From: Parachlorella kessleri
Lineage: Eukaryota; Chlorophyta; Trebouxiophyceae; Chlorellales; Chlorellaceae
Length of the DNA stretch: 56,156 bases
NCBI GenBank assembly: GCA_001598975.1
Contig: BBXU01000124.1
Coordinates: forward strand, 1 to 56,156
Direction: 5' to 3'
The position numbers and the translations under genes were made by a program. Under the pieces are notes generated by a model. That model saw nothing but the letters and a program-made list of their open reading frames with translations. It had not been told where the DNA came from and made no database searches. Below, piece by piece: positions 1 through 12,522 of this stretch (position 1 is its first letter; each line of letters opens with the position of its first letter).

Positions 1-240
1 AAACCTCAGACCACCCGGCATCTTCATGATCCAAATTTCAGCAGTGCTGGTGCCTAGGGGTGTAGTCAGCCCTGGCAAGTCAGTCCATCGCTTCAGCAAG
101 ACACTGTTGTGATGCCACGCGGAAGCCTGAACAGTGGGATCGTCTGCACCAGTCCAGGCTCGTAGCTGGCATGAGACGGCTGAGAAAGACCTAGACCAAG
201 CCAGCAGGCCGGCTGGCTGGGCTGCTGGCTTGCCTGCGAC

Positions 241-1840
241 CGTGAGAAGCTGTCGGCGTAGAATGTGTTGCCGTTCTCGTCCAGCGAGGGCTGTGGGTCG
301 CCAAAGGCGAACGCAAAGCCTGCGGGGGAAGATGTGATGAAATCATCAGCAGGAGCACGTGCTGGCCAGCGGAGGCGCGGGCATGGAAAGGTAGGCACTG
401 CCAAGGCCACAGAGCACAACCACAGGGTGGGCTGCGAGAGGCACACATGAGGGTGCGGGTTGTCCAGCACGATGCTGGCTGGCACGGTGGTGGGGGAGCC
501 GCCTACGTGGAGGGACCAGCCAGCTTGCACCACGGCCCACACACCTGTGATGTACCAGGCCATCGCACCAAAACAGGCATCCAGGATGTTAAGCAGGATT
601 ATGTTCTGCAGCAGGGGTAAAGACCAGGAGGCATAAGCGACAAGTTGGGGTTAGCCTAGCACATAGGACCGTCGTCAAGAGTCCTCACAAACTGCAGACA
701 CCCCCCGCCATGTCGATAAACAGTCAGCCTTCACCCAGCTGGGTGCCATATAATATGGCACCACACCTTTGCGTTCTTAGCTCGCACGGCGCCGGCGCAA
801 AGCATGGCAAAGCCAGCCTGCATGAAGAAGACGAGATAACCTGCAAGCAGCAAGAGTGCGGCGGTCAGCCTGCTTGCACCTACTGGCATAACATTACACC
901 CTACCAAGCTGTCAAGTGGTACTTTGCCAAGGGGTGAAATCTTATTTTGCCCCGCTGACAGGTATTGGGCATGGGAATGGTGAATACTGCGTTATTACAC
1001 CCTGACATGAGAGCACAGGGTGCGACCGTGAAGGGTGTCAGGGTGAAGGGTGTGTGTGGGGGAGAACACCTGCCCCAGTGTATCTGCCTGGGAACCTCAG
1101 TCATTCAGTAAAAGCCCAGCGGACCAGCGAAGCTGTTCCCTTACAAACCCAGACTTGCTTTTTGAGTGGTGCGGTTGCCAGACTAGTAACACAATCTTCC
1201 TTTCCTGCCATGCGTTACCTATCTACTGCCATCTTAGCAGGATGGGATTTGACAGCAGGATGATACAGACCAGCGCCGTGGAGGCATTTTCTGCCGGCCC
1301 CTACTGTTGACAGCTGCTGCTGGCGTTGCATGTGATAGTATGGGTTGCCAAAATGCAGGGTTAGGTAAATCCAGGCAACCAAGGGGTTGGGGCCCTTGCT
1401 CTCCGACTTCCGTTGCTTGCTTACCCGAAAGGAGTGTCCATCCTGTGTTGATATCAGCAGACCCCGGAAAGTTGGTCAGCACTGCACCAGCAACCAGCAG
1501 CACAACCCAGTCAAACAGGGTGCCTGGGCATCGGGGGTCAAAGGCTGGCTGTCACAATGTCTATTTGCTGCCAAGAGTAGGTACCCGGGGTAGCGACCCA
1601 GCAGCTTGTCCTGGTGCACTGGACAGCCAGAGTCTCAGTAAATGAGCTCCCCACCTGGATTAGTGAATAGCGTGGTGTCTATGTTGCTGAGGGTCTCGTT
1701 GATGCGCAGGAGGTCGGCATTTGTCAGGGGGGCACCAGCCTGGAGGCAGATAAGGCAGCTTGGCGCAAGGTAGGGCTACCCAGTCCAGGTTGCAGTGTGG
1801 GACACTATATGGCTGGCAGGCGTTGCAGGCACCCTACCAT
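241..1840 (-). CDS. AMT: Ammonium transporter, AMT family, 5' part (3' end outside window)
   Basis: Channel-like transporter moving ammonium across the plasma or organelle membrane. Exons read on the minus strand: possible start ATG 1838-1840 directly followed by a gtaggg donor, then 1655-1739, 1488-1523, 767-840, 545-605 and 241-319, with phases 0,1,1,0,1,2 that fit throughout. The spliced protein contains the family hallmarks: a first helix WVVLLVAGYLVFFMQAGFAM, the AGAVRAKNAKN motif, then NIILLNILDACFGAMAWYITG and FAFAFGDP followed by an extracellular loop with NGNTF. These are the first three membrane helices of AMT1-type proteins (family knowledge). The remaining eight or so helices and the conserved His pair must lie left of position 1. 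The start codon is the weakest point; an alternative first exon upstream of 1840 is possible. Identity is certain from the helix motifs. Confidence 0.9.
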
Positions 1841-3265
1841 GGTGTCTTCGTCTTCTATTTAAGGCTGCAGTGCGGTTGCCGGTCAAGTGGTGCAACCCTA
1901 GCTTAGACCTCCCTTGTCGCCGGACGAGGCGCAGCCACAAGCCACCGACAGATCAGCCTTGCAACGACCGTTCGCCAGCCAGCGACGCCAGGTGATTAGC
2001 CGTCTCGCGCCTGCCAAGTCTGAAGAGCCCAGCCCACGTGGATGCGGTGGAGAGCCGGAGGGACCAGCAGGTGGGCCCGGGAAGCCTGAGCGAAGCTTGG
2101 CTGAGAAGGACCGAGTCCACCATTCCCCTTTCCCCGGACACCCTGTTCGAAACCATACCTAGTATTATTTTCGGAGCCCATGCAAAATGCTAAGTGACAA
2201 CCGCTGGTGCAAGTCGATCCGGACGTCGCCAGGGCGCCGCTTACGTGTCATTTGAAGGGCGCAAGCGCAAACCTGCACCCTGTGAACTGCGGCGTCCGTG
2301 GCGTGGTTTTATGGCTTGTGTGAGGGACTGAGCCAATAGGAGCTTCCCCTCAAGCCACGTGATTGTGGCCGAATAAGAGTGACTTGCCAGATGCACACCC
2401 CGATCCCAAGACGTGCCTCAGAAGGAATATGGGGCTTGCATAGCTCCGTGCCACTAGGTTTGCTGAGTTAGCAGGCAGCTCGCCACCTGCTGAGGCTTAG
2501 TGAAGTAATACCACGATCGCCGCAGCCGTGGGACATGGAGCTTCATGTGGGGGGAGACTATACCAACATAACTGCATCCCGTCCTGTACGTCCAGCTCAA
2601 GTCTTACACCCTGTTCGCACTACCTGCCACTCATGCTAATAATGAGATGCAGGCATGCTCCTCGAGTCCTGCCTGAGTTCTGGTCCAGTAGTTCTCTCTG
2701 TCCTGTCGTGGCTGGGTACATTCAATGCTCCGGGGCTTGTCTAAAAGGTAGATTTGCGGTGGTGACCATGAGCAACTGCGCTACTGGAAATACCAGCTGC
2801 AAGCTTTCGCAACATCAGCCAGAACAAATGGTGATACGGTGGCAGTAAAACTCTTCCCTTGCCTCCGGGTTGCAACCCACTTGCCTGAGCACAGCTGCCT
2901 TGCAGCAAAACAAAATTGGGGACCTCAAACACCTGGGTGATATTACCCGGCGGACTCGGTTTCACTCAGACAGAGAGAAGCCAGAGTAAACAACCAGCTG
3001 AGGCAGCATGGAATGAGCAATCCAAACAGCTCAACATCATCCAGTAAGACATACAAAGCTGAACTCAATGGTTTGATGGCGAAGTATAACGGTAGCAAAG
3101 GTCACCGGAGACAGAGGCCTCCCACAAGCGCCACGGTACACTTTGTACTCCAATGAAAGATGCACAAGCTGCCTTCCCGCCATCATCCAAGCCGAGCTTG
3201 GATACAACCGATCATGTCTGTTTCCTCCTCAGATGAAATAAAAGCAAGCGACCGGTTGCGCTGAG
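1841..3265. other. Intergenic: AMT upstream region and 3' side of the zinc-finger gene
   Basis: No ORF here shows a recognisable domain or a consistent exon chain. The part next to 1840 should carry the AMT promoter. A CCAAT box is visible near 2334 (plus strand). The right part should hold the 3' UTR of the minus-strand gene ending at 3266. A copy of the dispersed repeat lies at 2574-2646. Confidence 0.5.
2574..2646 (+). repeat. Dispersed short repeat, copy 1
   Basis: About 72 bp starting gcatcccgtcctgtacgtcc and ending catgctaataatga. It is closely matched (roughly 90 percent by eye) at 15717-15787 and less closely at 52641-52711. No flanking direct repeat is obvious at this copy. The core is too short to code for anything. 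Confidence 0.75.
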
Positions 3266-6200
3266 CTATTCGGGGCAGAGCAGAGCAAGCATGTCCTGCA
3301 ACTCGCTGTCTGCGTCACCATCCTGCTGCTGCACAGCATGCATGGCACCTGAAGTTGCCGTTGTTGGAACAGTCGGCAACATGGACTGGGCTGCCTGCTG
3401 CATGCCAGTCCAAAACAATTCTCCCTGCTGAGCATCATTGACGATATCAGTAGCAGCGCTACCAGCAGCGGATGCCCTCGGCACATACTGGGTCCCCATT
3501 CCTGCCCCGTCACCACCCAACGCGGCTCCCCAATCAATGTCTGTGGTGGGAGGCGCAGCAGTGCCACTCACAGTTGCCAAGGGGCCCACTGCCCCAAGGG
3601 GCACGACATCATCCTGCACAACTGCCAGACCTAGGTTGCTGCCAGGGGCCAACCTCAGGGTCTGCTGCTCCTGAGGCGGTGCATTGCCAAGACCTAGGCG
3701 GGTCATGGCCTCAGCTAAGTGGCCCTGGAAGCCGGCATTGTTGGGATCTTCTTGACTCGGCTCAGCTGCAGTATGGCCTTGGCTGCTCAAGGGAATTGCA
3801 GAGCCGCCGCTGCTGTGTGCATGGCGGTCGAGTGGGGCAACGGCGGGGGGCGAGGTGCTGGCGGTGCTAGCAGCCGTGGCAGTGGGGCTACCACTGTAGG
3901 CTGGCACATGGCTGGTAGGACTGCCGAGAGTGGCACCCACGGGAGTGACAGCCACCAGCCCAGTCTTTGACCCAGCAGGCGGGGCATGGCCTGGCGCTGG
4001 GGCTTCAGGGCTACTTGTCCAACAGGGGGTGTTGTCCCACACAGGCTGGAACTCTGGGGGCAGGGACGTGCTGACAGTGGGCTCTGCTCTGGCGGCAGCA
4101 GTGCCCGTGGCTGGCTCTGGCGCTGAGGGGGTGTCCCACACCGGCAGGAACTCTGGCGGCACACCCTCACCAGCTGGTGCAGCACCGCTACCCAGGCCGC
4201 AGATGCCGGCACCCCAGTCATCCACACAGCCCGGCGGCTGGCACCAAGCGCCCAGCGCGGGGGTGTCCCAGCCGCCGCCCAGTTTCTGGGAAACGGCTGG
4301 TGAGGGCGGGACGTGCCACGCATCCAAGTCTGTCTGCTGGCTCGCTGTGGGGTTGATGCTTGGGAAGGATGCCTCCGCCCTGGCCTGCTGCTGTAGCGCC
4401 TCCTCAAGCACGTGCCAGTTGCCGTGGCAGGCCAGCAGCTGTACTTCCAGCTCGGCAGATGAGAGGCCGACAAGAGCAGCCAGGGCCAGCAGAGACTCCG
4501 CCTCCCTGTCACAGGGCAGAACCACCCACGAGGACTCCTGGTGGTTCAGTGGTACAGCCTCAGTACCCCTTGGGCCAAGCATAGCACGTCCCTCGGCACT
4601 GTACCTTGACACCCCAAGCAGGACAGTGTCTCACCCCCTCCTCATATACATGAGTGTCAAGGACGCACTGATCTGTGTAGGCTTGGAAAGGTGCAACCCG
4701 GCCGGCCAGTGAAACGATGAGCCATGCGAGTAGCAGCAGTCAGTCTCACCTGGAGACGTCAACAGGAATGGCCTCGCCACCGCCATCAAAGCCCCCTATG
4801 GCAAGCAGCTGGGCGGCCTCATCCACAACACCCCCAGTGACCAGGCTGGCCCCATAGCAATGCTCAGGGGGAAAGCCCATCTCCATAAGACTGTTAGCGC
4901 AGAAGGAGAGTTTATAGCTGCACGGCAGCAAGATGGGCGTGAGCGCGTCAGGCCTCAAACAAGCAGGCAAGACACGGCTTCACCGGGCCAGTAAGATCCC
5001 ACATTATCACGGTGATCGGCTTGCACTTCCCAAACCATGGGCAGTGATGCACCCGACCGTCACGTGCGGGGTCATCGTTGCAGAACCACAGCGCTGCCTC
5101 AGCGACCCACTCACTCTTTCATACAGCCCTGGGCACGCTCAGTAAGAATAACAAGGGGGGCAAGCTCGGAAGGCGATGTCGATGGCGGGTTATCCTTCCT
5201 GCCAGTTTGCGTGGTGGTGGATGCCCTACACAAGGGGGCTTGACAAACAGTAAGCCCAGGGCATGTGCCTGCCAGGAGCTGACGAGCTGCACTCGTCACC
5301 GCACCCAGGCAAAGCGTCAGCAGCCACATGCACTTGCCAGGAAATGTATGGCAGTAGGTGCCCAACCATCCTCGTGCACTTGCAAGGTATGATGACAAAA
5401 CCGAACGCTGCAACGTGCATACGACATGGCGTGTCTTGCTCGACCGCCAAGCCTGGCTGTACAAGCCCAGGCACCACACCCTGCTGCCCCGCCGCCCCCG
5501 TCAGAGGGGCTCCAGCCAAGCTCACCGTCTTTTGGCCTCCCGCTCTTTCTTCTTCTGCTCCCTCTCCAGACGCTTCTGTTCCTCAGCAAATGTCAAGGGC
5601 TGGTGGGCGTCAGCCCCCTCGCTGCCTTCCCTATTGCCGACAGGTTTGACCCCGGGCAGCTTCACGCCCAGCCTGTCGCGGCCCTGCATGAGTTGCATGT
5701 GGGCCGCACCGGGCCCCTGTCTGGCTGCAAGAACCCCTGACGGCCCAGGCTTGATGCTTGTCAGGGCCGTGCGAGGCTTGCTGGTACGCGGCATGGAGGC
5801 GCCAGAAGGCTTGGGCTGAGCGGCACGGGGAGGCGGCGGCAACAGGGCGGGCAAGGGTGGGGTTTGCAACTTTTGTGGCTTCACTGGGATGGCGGCTGTG
5901 ACGCGCCCAGGGCAGTTGGGTCGCTCGTCCTGGGGCTTCCAGCAGCCGACAATACAAGGGGGAGACTGGAGCTCAAGCTGGTGGGCCGGCCGCTTTGAAG
6001 CGTACGCCTGCAAAAAGCTTGGGGACCCCACGCTTGATCAGGAACTGATGCCGTGGGCCAACGCTCCAACCAGCAAAGGCACTTTCCAGCCTGGGTCAGC
6101 CACTTCTGTGGCCTTCTAGGATCAGGTTGGCGCGGGGGGCGCAACAACACCCAGGTAAAGCAACGACTGAGGCAGTGCGTGGGCCTCGGAACATGCAGCA

Positions 6201-6575
6201 CTTGCCTTCCTGGCTTGGCTTGTTCTGATTTTGGCCTCTTTAGCCATTTTTTGCAACACTTCAACAACACAGTCTGTGTGAAAGCTGCTTTCTCCACAAG
6301 ACGAGCAGGTAGCTGCAGCACCACGACAGTTCGTGTTGCCGGCCTGTACAACCCAGCATCTTTGGGGTGTTCAGAAAGGCCAAGTTGACGTTTCACAGTG
6401 AACCCTGTAAAGGTTTTTAGAAGGCCCCTTTTCAAAGTCCCTCTGCAGCTCCATGGTGCACGTGCCACGTCCGCTCACCATTTATATAGTTATCGGTGCC
6501 GGTGTTAACAAGCTGACTACACAGCCCGCAGGGGCGGTAGTCCCTTGGGGAAGGGCTGTCGCCGTGGTCTGCCAT
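3266..6575 (-). CDS. Zinc-finger / UBA-domain protein with Pro-rich C-terminal half
   Basis: Five exons: 6479-6575, 6206-6312, 5526-5929, 4750-4917 and 3266-4598; the spliced ORF is 702 codons plus stop. Residues 16-47 carry a Cys/His cluster (CGLC, then CSSC, FH, DC), with a further C-P-G-R at about 74, suggesting one or two zinc sites. Residues 80-170 are Pro-rich. About 185-203 is a highly charged Lys/Arg/Glu helix. About 204-245 is a UBA-type ubiquitin-binding domain (LMEMGF, then DEAAQLLAI). The C-terminal half is low complexity, with two copies of a PPEFxPVWD motif and an acidic end (DADSELQDMLALLCPE). This suggests a ubiquitin-pathway role (inference). The intron after exon 2 starts with GC (AAG then gcaagt). 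I do not recognise the family by name. Exon phases agree at every junction. Confidence 0.72.
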
Positions 6576-7139
6576 GGCGTGGGTCATCTCACTCACGGTG
6601 GGCTTGCCATTGAAACAGGACTGTCGTGGTACTGTGTTATGGCCGCAATCGGCTGGACGGAGCTCCGCGAAGCTCCGAAGGACTAGCCAGGGCCATACAT
6701 GACCAAATCTGTGCTTTGGGTGCTGGGTTGGCTGCAGCATGGCATGCGAGGACAGCGCTCAAACTCTCACAGTGGTTACCATCAGACCAAGTCAAGTGTA
6801 CCTTACAGAAGTGTCCTCCCTGACAGGCCCCCAGGGAGCAGCTCCTGGCAGCCTGGACCTTTACAGCTTGCCTGGCGGCTCTGCCAACACCTTGAAGCTA
6901 GCCCCTCTGTTGCGGGGTGCTTCACCACAAGGCAATGGCAATGAAGGAACCCGCACTCATAAAGGACGCACCTACGACTGGCACCTTGAGTAAGTGCAGC
7001 TATGAAGCGCTGCTCGGGGGCACAGGTATGCGCACTACGAAGACAGCAGCTCTCATGTAGGGTTTTATACACAAGTGTTTGCGACTGCATCATGCCAAGT
7101 ACCCCTTCCACTGCCCCAGGAGGCCTGACATGGGTTTCT
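6576..7139. other. Intergenic: zinc-finger gene promoter / OGFOD1 3' region
   Basis: Between two head-to-tail minus-strand genes. No coding signal. A minus-strand TGTAA (ttaca at 6861-6865) about 275 bp past the OGFOD1 stop could be its poly(A) signal. Nothing else stands out. Confidence 0.4.
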
Positions 7140-10100
7140 TCATGCCTTAGCTGCGCCCTTGCTGGGCTGCTCCTCGTCTTCATCATCCTCTGGCTGGAAC
7201 GTCATAGAGATATCCCACCTGCGGACTTGTGTGGAAAGGGAGGATAGCTTCATGACCTGGGCATACCTGGACTTTGCTGATGGCCAACCGGTTGCATGCA
7301 CCACCTCAGGCCGGTGCAAATCTGGAACACCTGACTTGCGTCGCCCGACAGGGTACCCAGCAGCCACCTGCCAGGTACCAGGGGACGGTTGACATATACT
7401 GCGCCGGCCATGTCCATGCATGCTGTTGCTGTATACGTGCATGCCACCCAGTTCGTACCTGCTGCTTGGTGCCTGTGCTGATAGATACTTCACAAACTTC
7501 ATCAGACCCTCGTCCCGCAGCACCAGGTTGAGGCTGTTGAAGGCCGCAGATACGTTCAGGACGCCGGTCTCATCATCGTCCACCTGCGCAATCGACAAAG
7601 ATAAAAGACATCCCTGTGGTAGGGGCTGAGGCGGTCACAGCGGGTGTCCAGGCCCCAGGCATCCAATGGCTGGAAGGTCCGACCAAACCACTGCATGCAT
7701 CGTCAAGAAGTAAATTCTTGCGCCGCACAGCAGTGAGCTATTGAGGCCTTCGGTGGAGCCTGGCATGACGGCATCTCAACCAACACCTTTCATGTGGAGC
7801 GGTAGGCTACCACAATAACGCAGGCGACCGCCCACAGCAAGTGCTGAAGCGGAGGGCCAAGCGGGCCAGACTCACACTGCGGTACGCCTCAGCTGCTTCT
7901 ACCGTGGAGCTCTCGTCTGCCAGCAGGTACGCCTCAAAGCCGCCAACCTGCACAGACATCCCTGGCATTCTCCAGGGGGCTGCACTCCTCCCCTATGCCG
8001 GTGCTGCCACAAAACAGGCTCTTATGCCCTGGGCCAGCAGAGGAACAGAGGGACACAACGCCCGGCAAAGGAGACCCAACACGCAGGCAGTCATGCTGAG
8101 CCGCCGCTGTCAAAGCACCTTGCCAAGCGAGACGTGTCGAGGAAGATACAAAAAAGAGCGATATGTGGGATGTTTCGACGCAGGTGAGGAAGCTTAGCTC
8201 ACCTCCCCATCGCCCCAATTTGTCTTGTCCTCCTCGCCCCGGTCGTCAACAAAGCACAGCACCGCATCCAGCTGCACGTGCGGGGCACACACCAAACCAA
8301 CAGTCAAGAAGGACCTTGAGAAGGTGATACATAGCAGCTGATGCCGCTAGAAGCCATTGCACCCAGACCCGCTGTCACGCGTTGCAATCGTACGCAGCCC
8401 TTTCTTGCAACTGCGTATCCCTTCGAAAAAAGGCCAGAGCAGCTCGGTGCGCTAGCGAGCTCCCTGCAACCTGGCCAGCGATGCCGCACCTGGGGGTCTT
8501 TTGTCAGCAGCCCATAGTGAGCGACTGTGTAGTCTAGGCCGGGGCGGAAGCGGCGCACCTCGGCCTGGTGCCCTAGCAGCCCAATGTCCGTCAACTGCAA
8601 GAGGCGCAAGAGGGACGGCTGCTGCGTGACAACAAAATCCCTACTCCGACTCCCCTCCTCGTGACTAGGAGGCGTGCGTGCAACACTGGACAGCCAGCTA
8701 CGCAGTACTGCAGCACCACCGCCCTCCATGCACACCGACTTCCAACTCACAGTGGCATGGGGCGCCATCTGGAAGATCATCTGGCATGCCACACCGCCTA
8801 CCTTCTTGACTAGCCTTGCAAATGCCCCTGTGGAGAAGAGCTGGTCTCGGATCTGGGCCATCAGCGCCCCAGCCTGCCCCTTGTCGCCGCTGCCATCCGC
8901 TGCCACCTTGCCACCCTCGTACCTGCAACGCGGCATCAGTTAACACCCCTCACGTGGTGTCCTCACTGCTGCCTTCAACTCTCTTGGGATGAGCACCATC
9001 AATGCTTGCTGTGCCCAACGACTCCCCGAGAATAGGTACAGCATCTACCAGGCTGCCCACCCTGCAACCCAGCCAGTCAGCCCAACCTCTCCATACCAGC
9101 CACTCTGCACCCACCTCAGGTACCGCTGCTTGTGTGCCGGGCCGACCGCACGCCAGCCGCCGCCAATGCCGGCCGCATACGCGGGGCGCCGCCGCCGGCC
9201 CAGCTCCTCAACATCATCCGCCGCCAGCGCCGCCTGCAGCGAAGGACGCAGCACACAGCGTGGCTGGTGCCAGGCCTGGGTTTTCGGCAGGCACATGCTC
9301 GAATGGAAGAGCCTGCCTCCAGGGGATGCTGGCCATGGCAGCCGCTGGGGGACTCGACAGACTTGCAAATAGTGTGAATAGCGGCAGCTACGACGCCACA
9401 AAACATCACAAACTGGGCTGTCACAGCAGTACCCCCAATGGAGCTGTCCATCAGTGCCGCACAGTCCCTGGCGCCTTGGTGCATAAACCAGCTGCAGCAC
9501 TGGGAGGGTGTCTAGTAAGCCATGTAGCAGACTGGGTGGGTGGGGGGGGGGGGGGGTCAATAAAACTCCTATTCCAGGCTCAGTATCCCTGGGCTTGCCT
9601 TGAGGACTGCCTCAGCCTTGTCACGCTTGAGGAAGCCATGCAGCTGGATGCTGCCATCCTCCCTGAACTTTGCCTGCACACGGCATGAGCAGGCCCAGCC
9701 CATGTTTCCTCAACTGCTTTCCAGCCACAGACAGATGCCCCTGGGGGCTAAGCAGCCCTTCTACGTCTCCACTCGTCTGCTGCAAGCCAGCGGGCAGGTT
9801 TCCAACAATGTCTAAGCCACGCGTGGCTTCACAGTGCAACTGGTGCGGGCAGGACTCGCTACAGGCAGCAAGGCAGCCCCCTTCACCACAAGCCACCCGC
9901 ACCTGGATGTGCGTCCAGGACTTGGGGTCCAGGTAGGCGGGGTTGACCCACTGCAGCAGCGCCTCCTTGTCACCCTCGCTCAGCTCCCCGCCAGGCTCCC
10001 CACCTGCACAGATGCCCGCACACAGCCCGGCTAGACTAGACTTTGAGTGGGGGGAGAGGGGGGTCCAGGGTCCAGGTCACATGCCTGGTTTGTGGAGAGC

Positions 10101-12403
10101 GCAGGGGGGGCGTGCCCAGCCAGGACGGGTGTGACCGCCAGGCCCCCATCCTCACTTTTGGATAAGTTCACACTCTCCGCCCTTCTCCCCATACCTCGGC
10201 ATCCGCTGTGAACCCTGGTGACTTTCCGGGGCCCCAGTCGCACCAGCCACCCGGGCCACCCCTGCGACAGAAGCTTTACCCGGGCGGGGCCACCGTAGCA
10301 AGCCAACTGGGGACACACGCATGCACGCACGCACCTAGGAATGGCAGGAAGCTGTGCACCACGTCCTCCCCGGGCTTAAGCTGCAGCTGCGTGGCGGTGG
10401 CCAGCGCGGCATTCTCCGGTGGAGATGTGGAGTGGAACCAGCCCTGCATGACCCACCCAAGCGAGCCAGCTGGGGCGGGGCGTGTATCCCTTTGCATGCA
10501 AGCAGCCACCCGAACAGAAAGATATTTCCAAACCAGCACATGGCCTGCTTGGCTTATCAGAGCTGGTTGTGCAGCCGGCAACAGAACACCCAACCAGCAC
10601 GTCAACAACGCCGTCCGGGCGGTGTATCAATGCAATCTCCCATGCCAGCAAAGCTTGGGCTTGCCTAATACAGGAATCTGCGAGGCTACCTGTATGCTCA
10701 TGCGCGGCTTGTCAGCCGTGAACACCTCCTGGATGGAGTGGAAGCTGAACCCCGGCTGCACCATGAAAATTCCCATGCAGTTCCACAGCGGCAGGTGGGT
10801 GGTGGTGGGCAGCACGTCAGGCACATGCTTCTCGTCTGCATGAGAGTCAGGCAGGGCACAGGAGCTTGGTAAGCCAAGGAGGCTGCCATGGCATGAGCTC
10901 ACCCCCACAAAATCAATAGCGCGCAGTCTTGTGTGCCCGCCCGGTGTCTCCACAGGAAGGCCCACAGCGCTACAATAGTGCCCAACAGCAGCGGGCTATA
11001 CCCCCACACCCTCCCTCCCCACCTGCACCAGTCCCACCACTGGCGCCGCCCTCAGCTGGCTGGCAGGACCAACCAAGTAAAAGCCGGCACAGACAGCTGT
11101 GCCTGACCAGGCGTCCACCCCAACCCCTTCACCTGGCACACCCCCAGATCCTCGCCAAGGCACACATATGTGCACATGGTGCCGGCCGAGCATCCGCACG
11201 ACAGCAACAAAGCCCGGCTTCACCCACCCACCGGGGGAGTTGGGGTACAGCTCCAGCGCGCCGCCATCCTCGGTGGTCCACCCCAGGTCCGGGTCTGTGA
11301 GGTAGATGATGAACGACACCCGCCGGTCCCCGATCACGTCATCGTGGCACAGCAGGTGGCCGCCTTGGGCATGCACATTGCAGGCGCAGTCGGTCTTTTC
11401 TGACAGGTCGCCGCAGCCTGCACGGATGCGTGCGTGCGCAGGCAGGAGGGGCGGAGGCAGCTGAGCACTGGTAACTGAAGCACTGAATAGAAATGATGTG
11501 GTGCGGCCTTGCTGGCTAAGCCCTGGGCACATACCAAACGCGTCAGCTGTCAAACTTCAGCTTTCAAATTTACAGGACCTCAACCATCGCGCAGTATAGG
11601 TATGTAGGACAGCAGTCAATGCCAATGCTCGCCCCTGACACAAACCAGGGCCCCTGCTGCCCTGCGCACCTGTGACCTCGCTCACAAAGGCACGGAAGTC
11701 CTTGGAGTATAGGGCGTCCCTCAGCGCCAGCAGGTTGGGCAGCTTGGACTTGCTCTCCGGGTCCAGCTTGTCCATGTTGGCCAGGTCACCTGCTGAGAGG
11801 CCAACAACACCTTGGTCCCTGCCGGCTCACAGATGATCACAGATGATGGATAGCCCAAAGGGGAGGACTGCCGGCCAAGGCCCTGGCACACAAAGCGTTG
11901 CAATGGACCTCCTGCACCGCACCTGGGGCTCAGTACCTTATCCAGACAGTTATATACATGCAAATGAGTCTATAACCTAAGTTGGGACTGGCCAGTGCAA
12001 CCATGCTGGATGAGAAAGGACGGTATCGCTATTGTCCTAGCCAGCCGTGCCCCTTTGATTTCCCTCTCGGCTTTTGGTGGACCATGTGATAACCCCAGCA
12101 GGTAAAATCCCTTCCGCACCTATCTGAACATTTTGAAAGGGCCGCACCTGTCTGGAACATCTTGAAAAGGTCCGTCTCCTTGTATGTTGCCTCGACGTTG
12201 TTGATAATCTCTTCCCTCACTGCCCGCAGGCAGTCAGGGTCGCAGACATCTCTCAGCACCACATGTGGGTACGGCTGTGCTTTCGAGTAGCTGGCTTTCA
12301 GTTCCGCACGGGAACCCTCAGAGAGCAGGCTAGGCCGCACAACTGGCCTTTCGGCGTCCAGCTTGGGCCGCTTGGCTTCGGGTGCACCTGCAAGTCGGTG
12401 CAT
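7140..12403 (-). CDS. OGFOD1: Prolyl 3-/4-hydroxylase, OGFOD1/Tpa1/Ofd1 family
   Basis: 2-oxoglutarate/Fe(II) dioxygenase that hydroxylates a proline of ribosomal protein uS12 in other eukaryotes. Fourteen exons: 12148-12403, 11670-11789, 11232-11417, 10690-10835, 10335-10443, 9903-10003, 9599-9673, 9115-9233, 8802-8922, 8490-8594, 8203-8271, 7876-7947, 7459-7583 and 7140-7218; 560 codons. Iron ligands are visible: H150-x-D152 (LLCHDDVIG) and H220 (QPGFSFH), with R232 (DKPRMSI) for 2-oxoglutarate. The second, inactive double-stranded beta-helix domain is present (RRFRPGLDYTVAHYG, then GGFEAYL, LVLRDEGLMKFVKYLS, RWDISMTFQ). The N-terminus has a basic AKRPKL stretch, possibly nuclear targeting. 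The intron after exon 7 is GC-AG. An alternative first exon at 12510-12522 (MEDA) could replace the first residues. Confidence 0.93.
9542..9556. repeat. Homopolymer run of 15 G
   Basis: Uninterrupted G tract (C on the coding strand), inside OGFOD1 intron 7, the intron with a GC donor. It may be length-variable or an assembly weak point. Confidence 0.8.
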
Positions 12404-12522
12404 GCAGGGAGTAGGGACCCCAACACTTGCAAGGAGTACCTTGACAACACAGTTGTCGATGGAACGATAGAAGGGTTCGTAACTGCATGCAGCGTCGCGG
12501 GTGTCAGACCTGCATCTTCCAT

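Noticed and set aside
3472..4712. Several long plus-strand ORFs opposite the UBA-protein last exon
   Set aside because: Antisense shadows of a GC-rich, low-complexity exon; no domain, no splice partners. The minus-strand frame joins four other exons with correct phases.
5881..6468. 195-codon minus-strand ORF covering zinc-finger introns
   Set aside because: It runs through a good donor and acceptor. The CSSC...FHTDC exon in another frame joins its neighbours in phase and carries the Cys/His pattern.
7621..7700. Extra OGFOD1 exon with frame WFGRTFQPLDAWGLD
   Set aside because: Open frame with an acceptor-like start, but including it breaks phase with the next exon, and the domain aligns without it.
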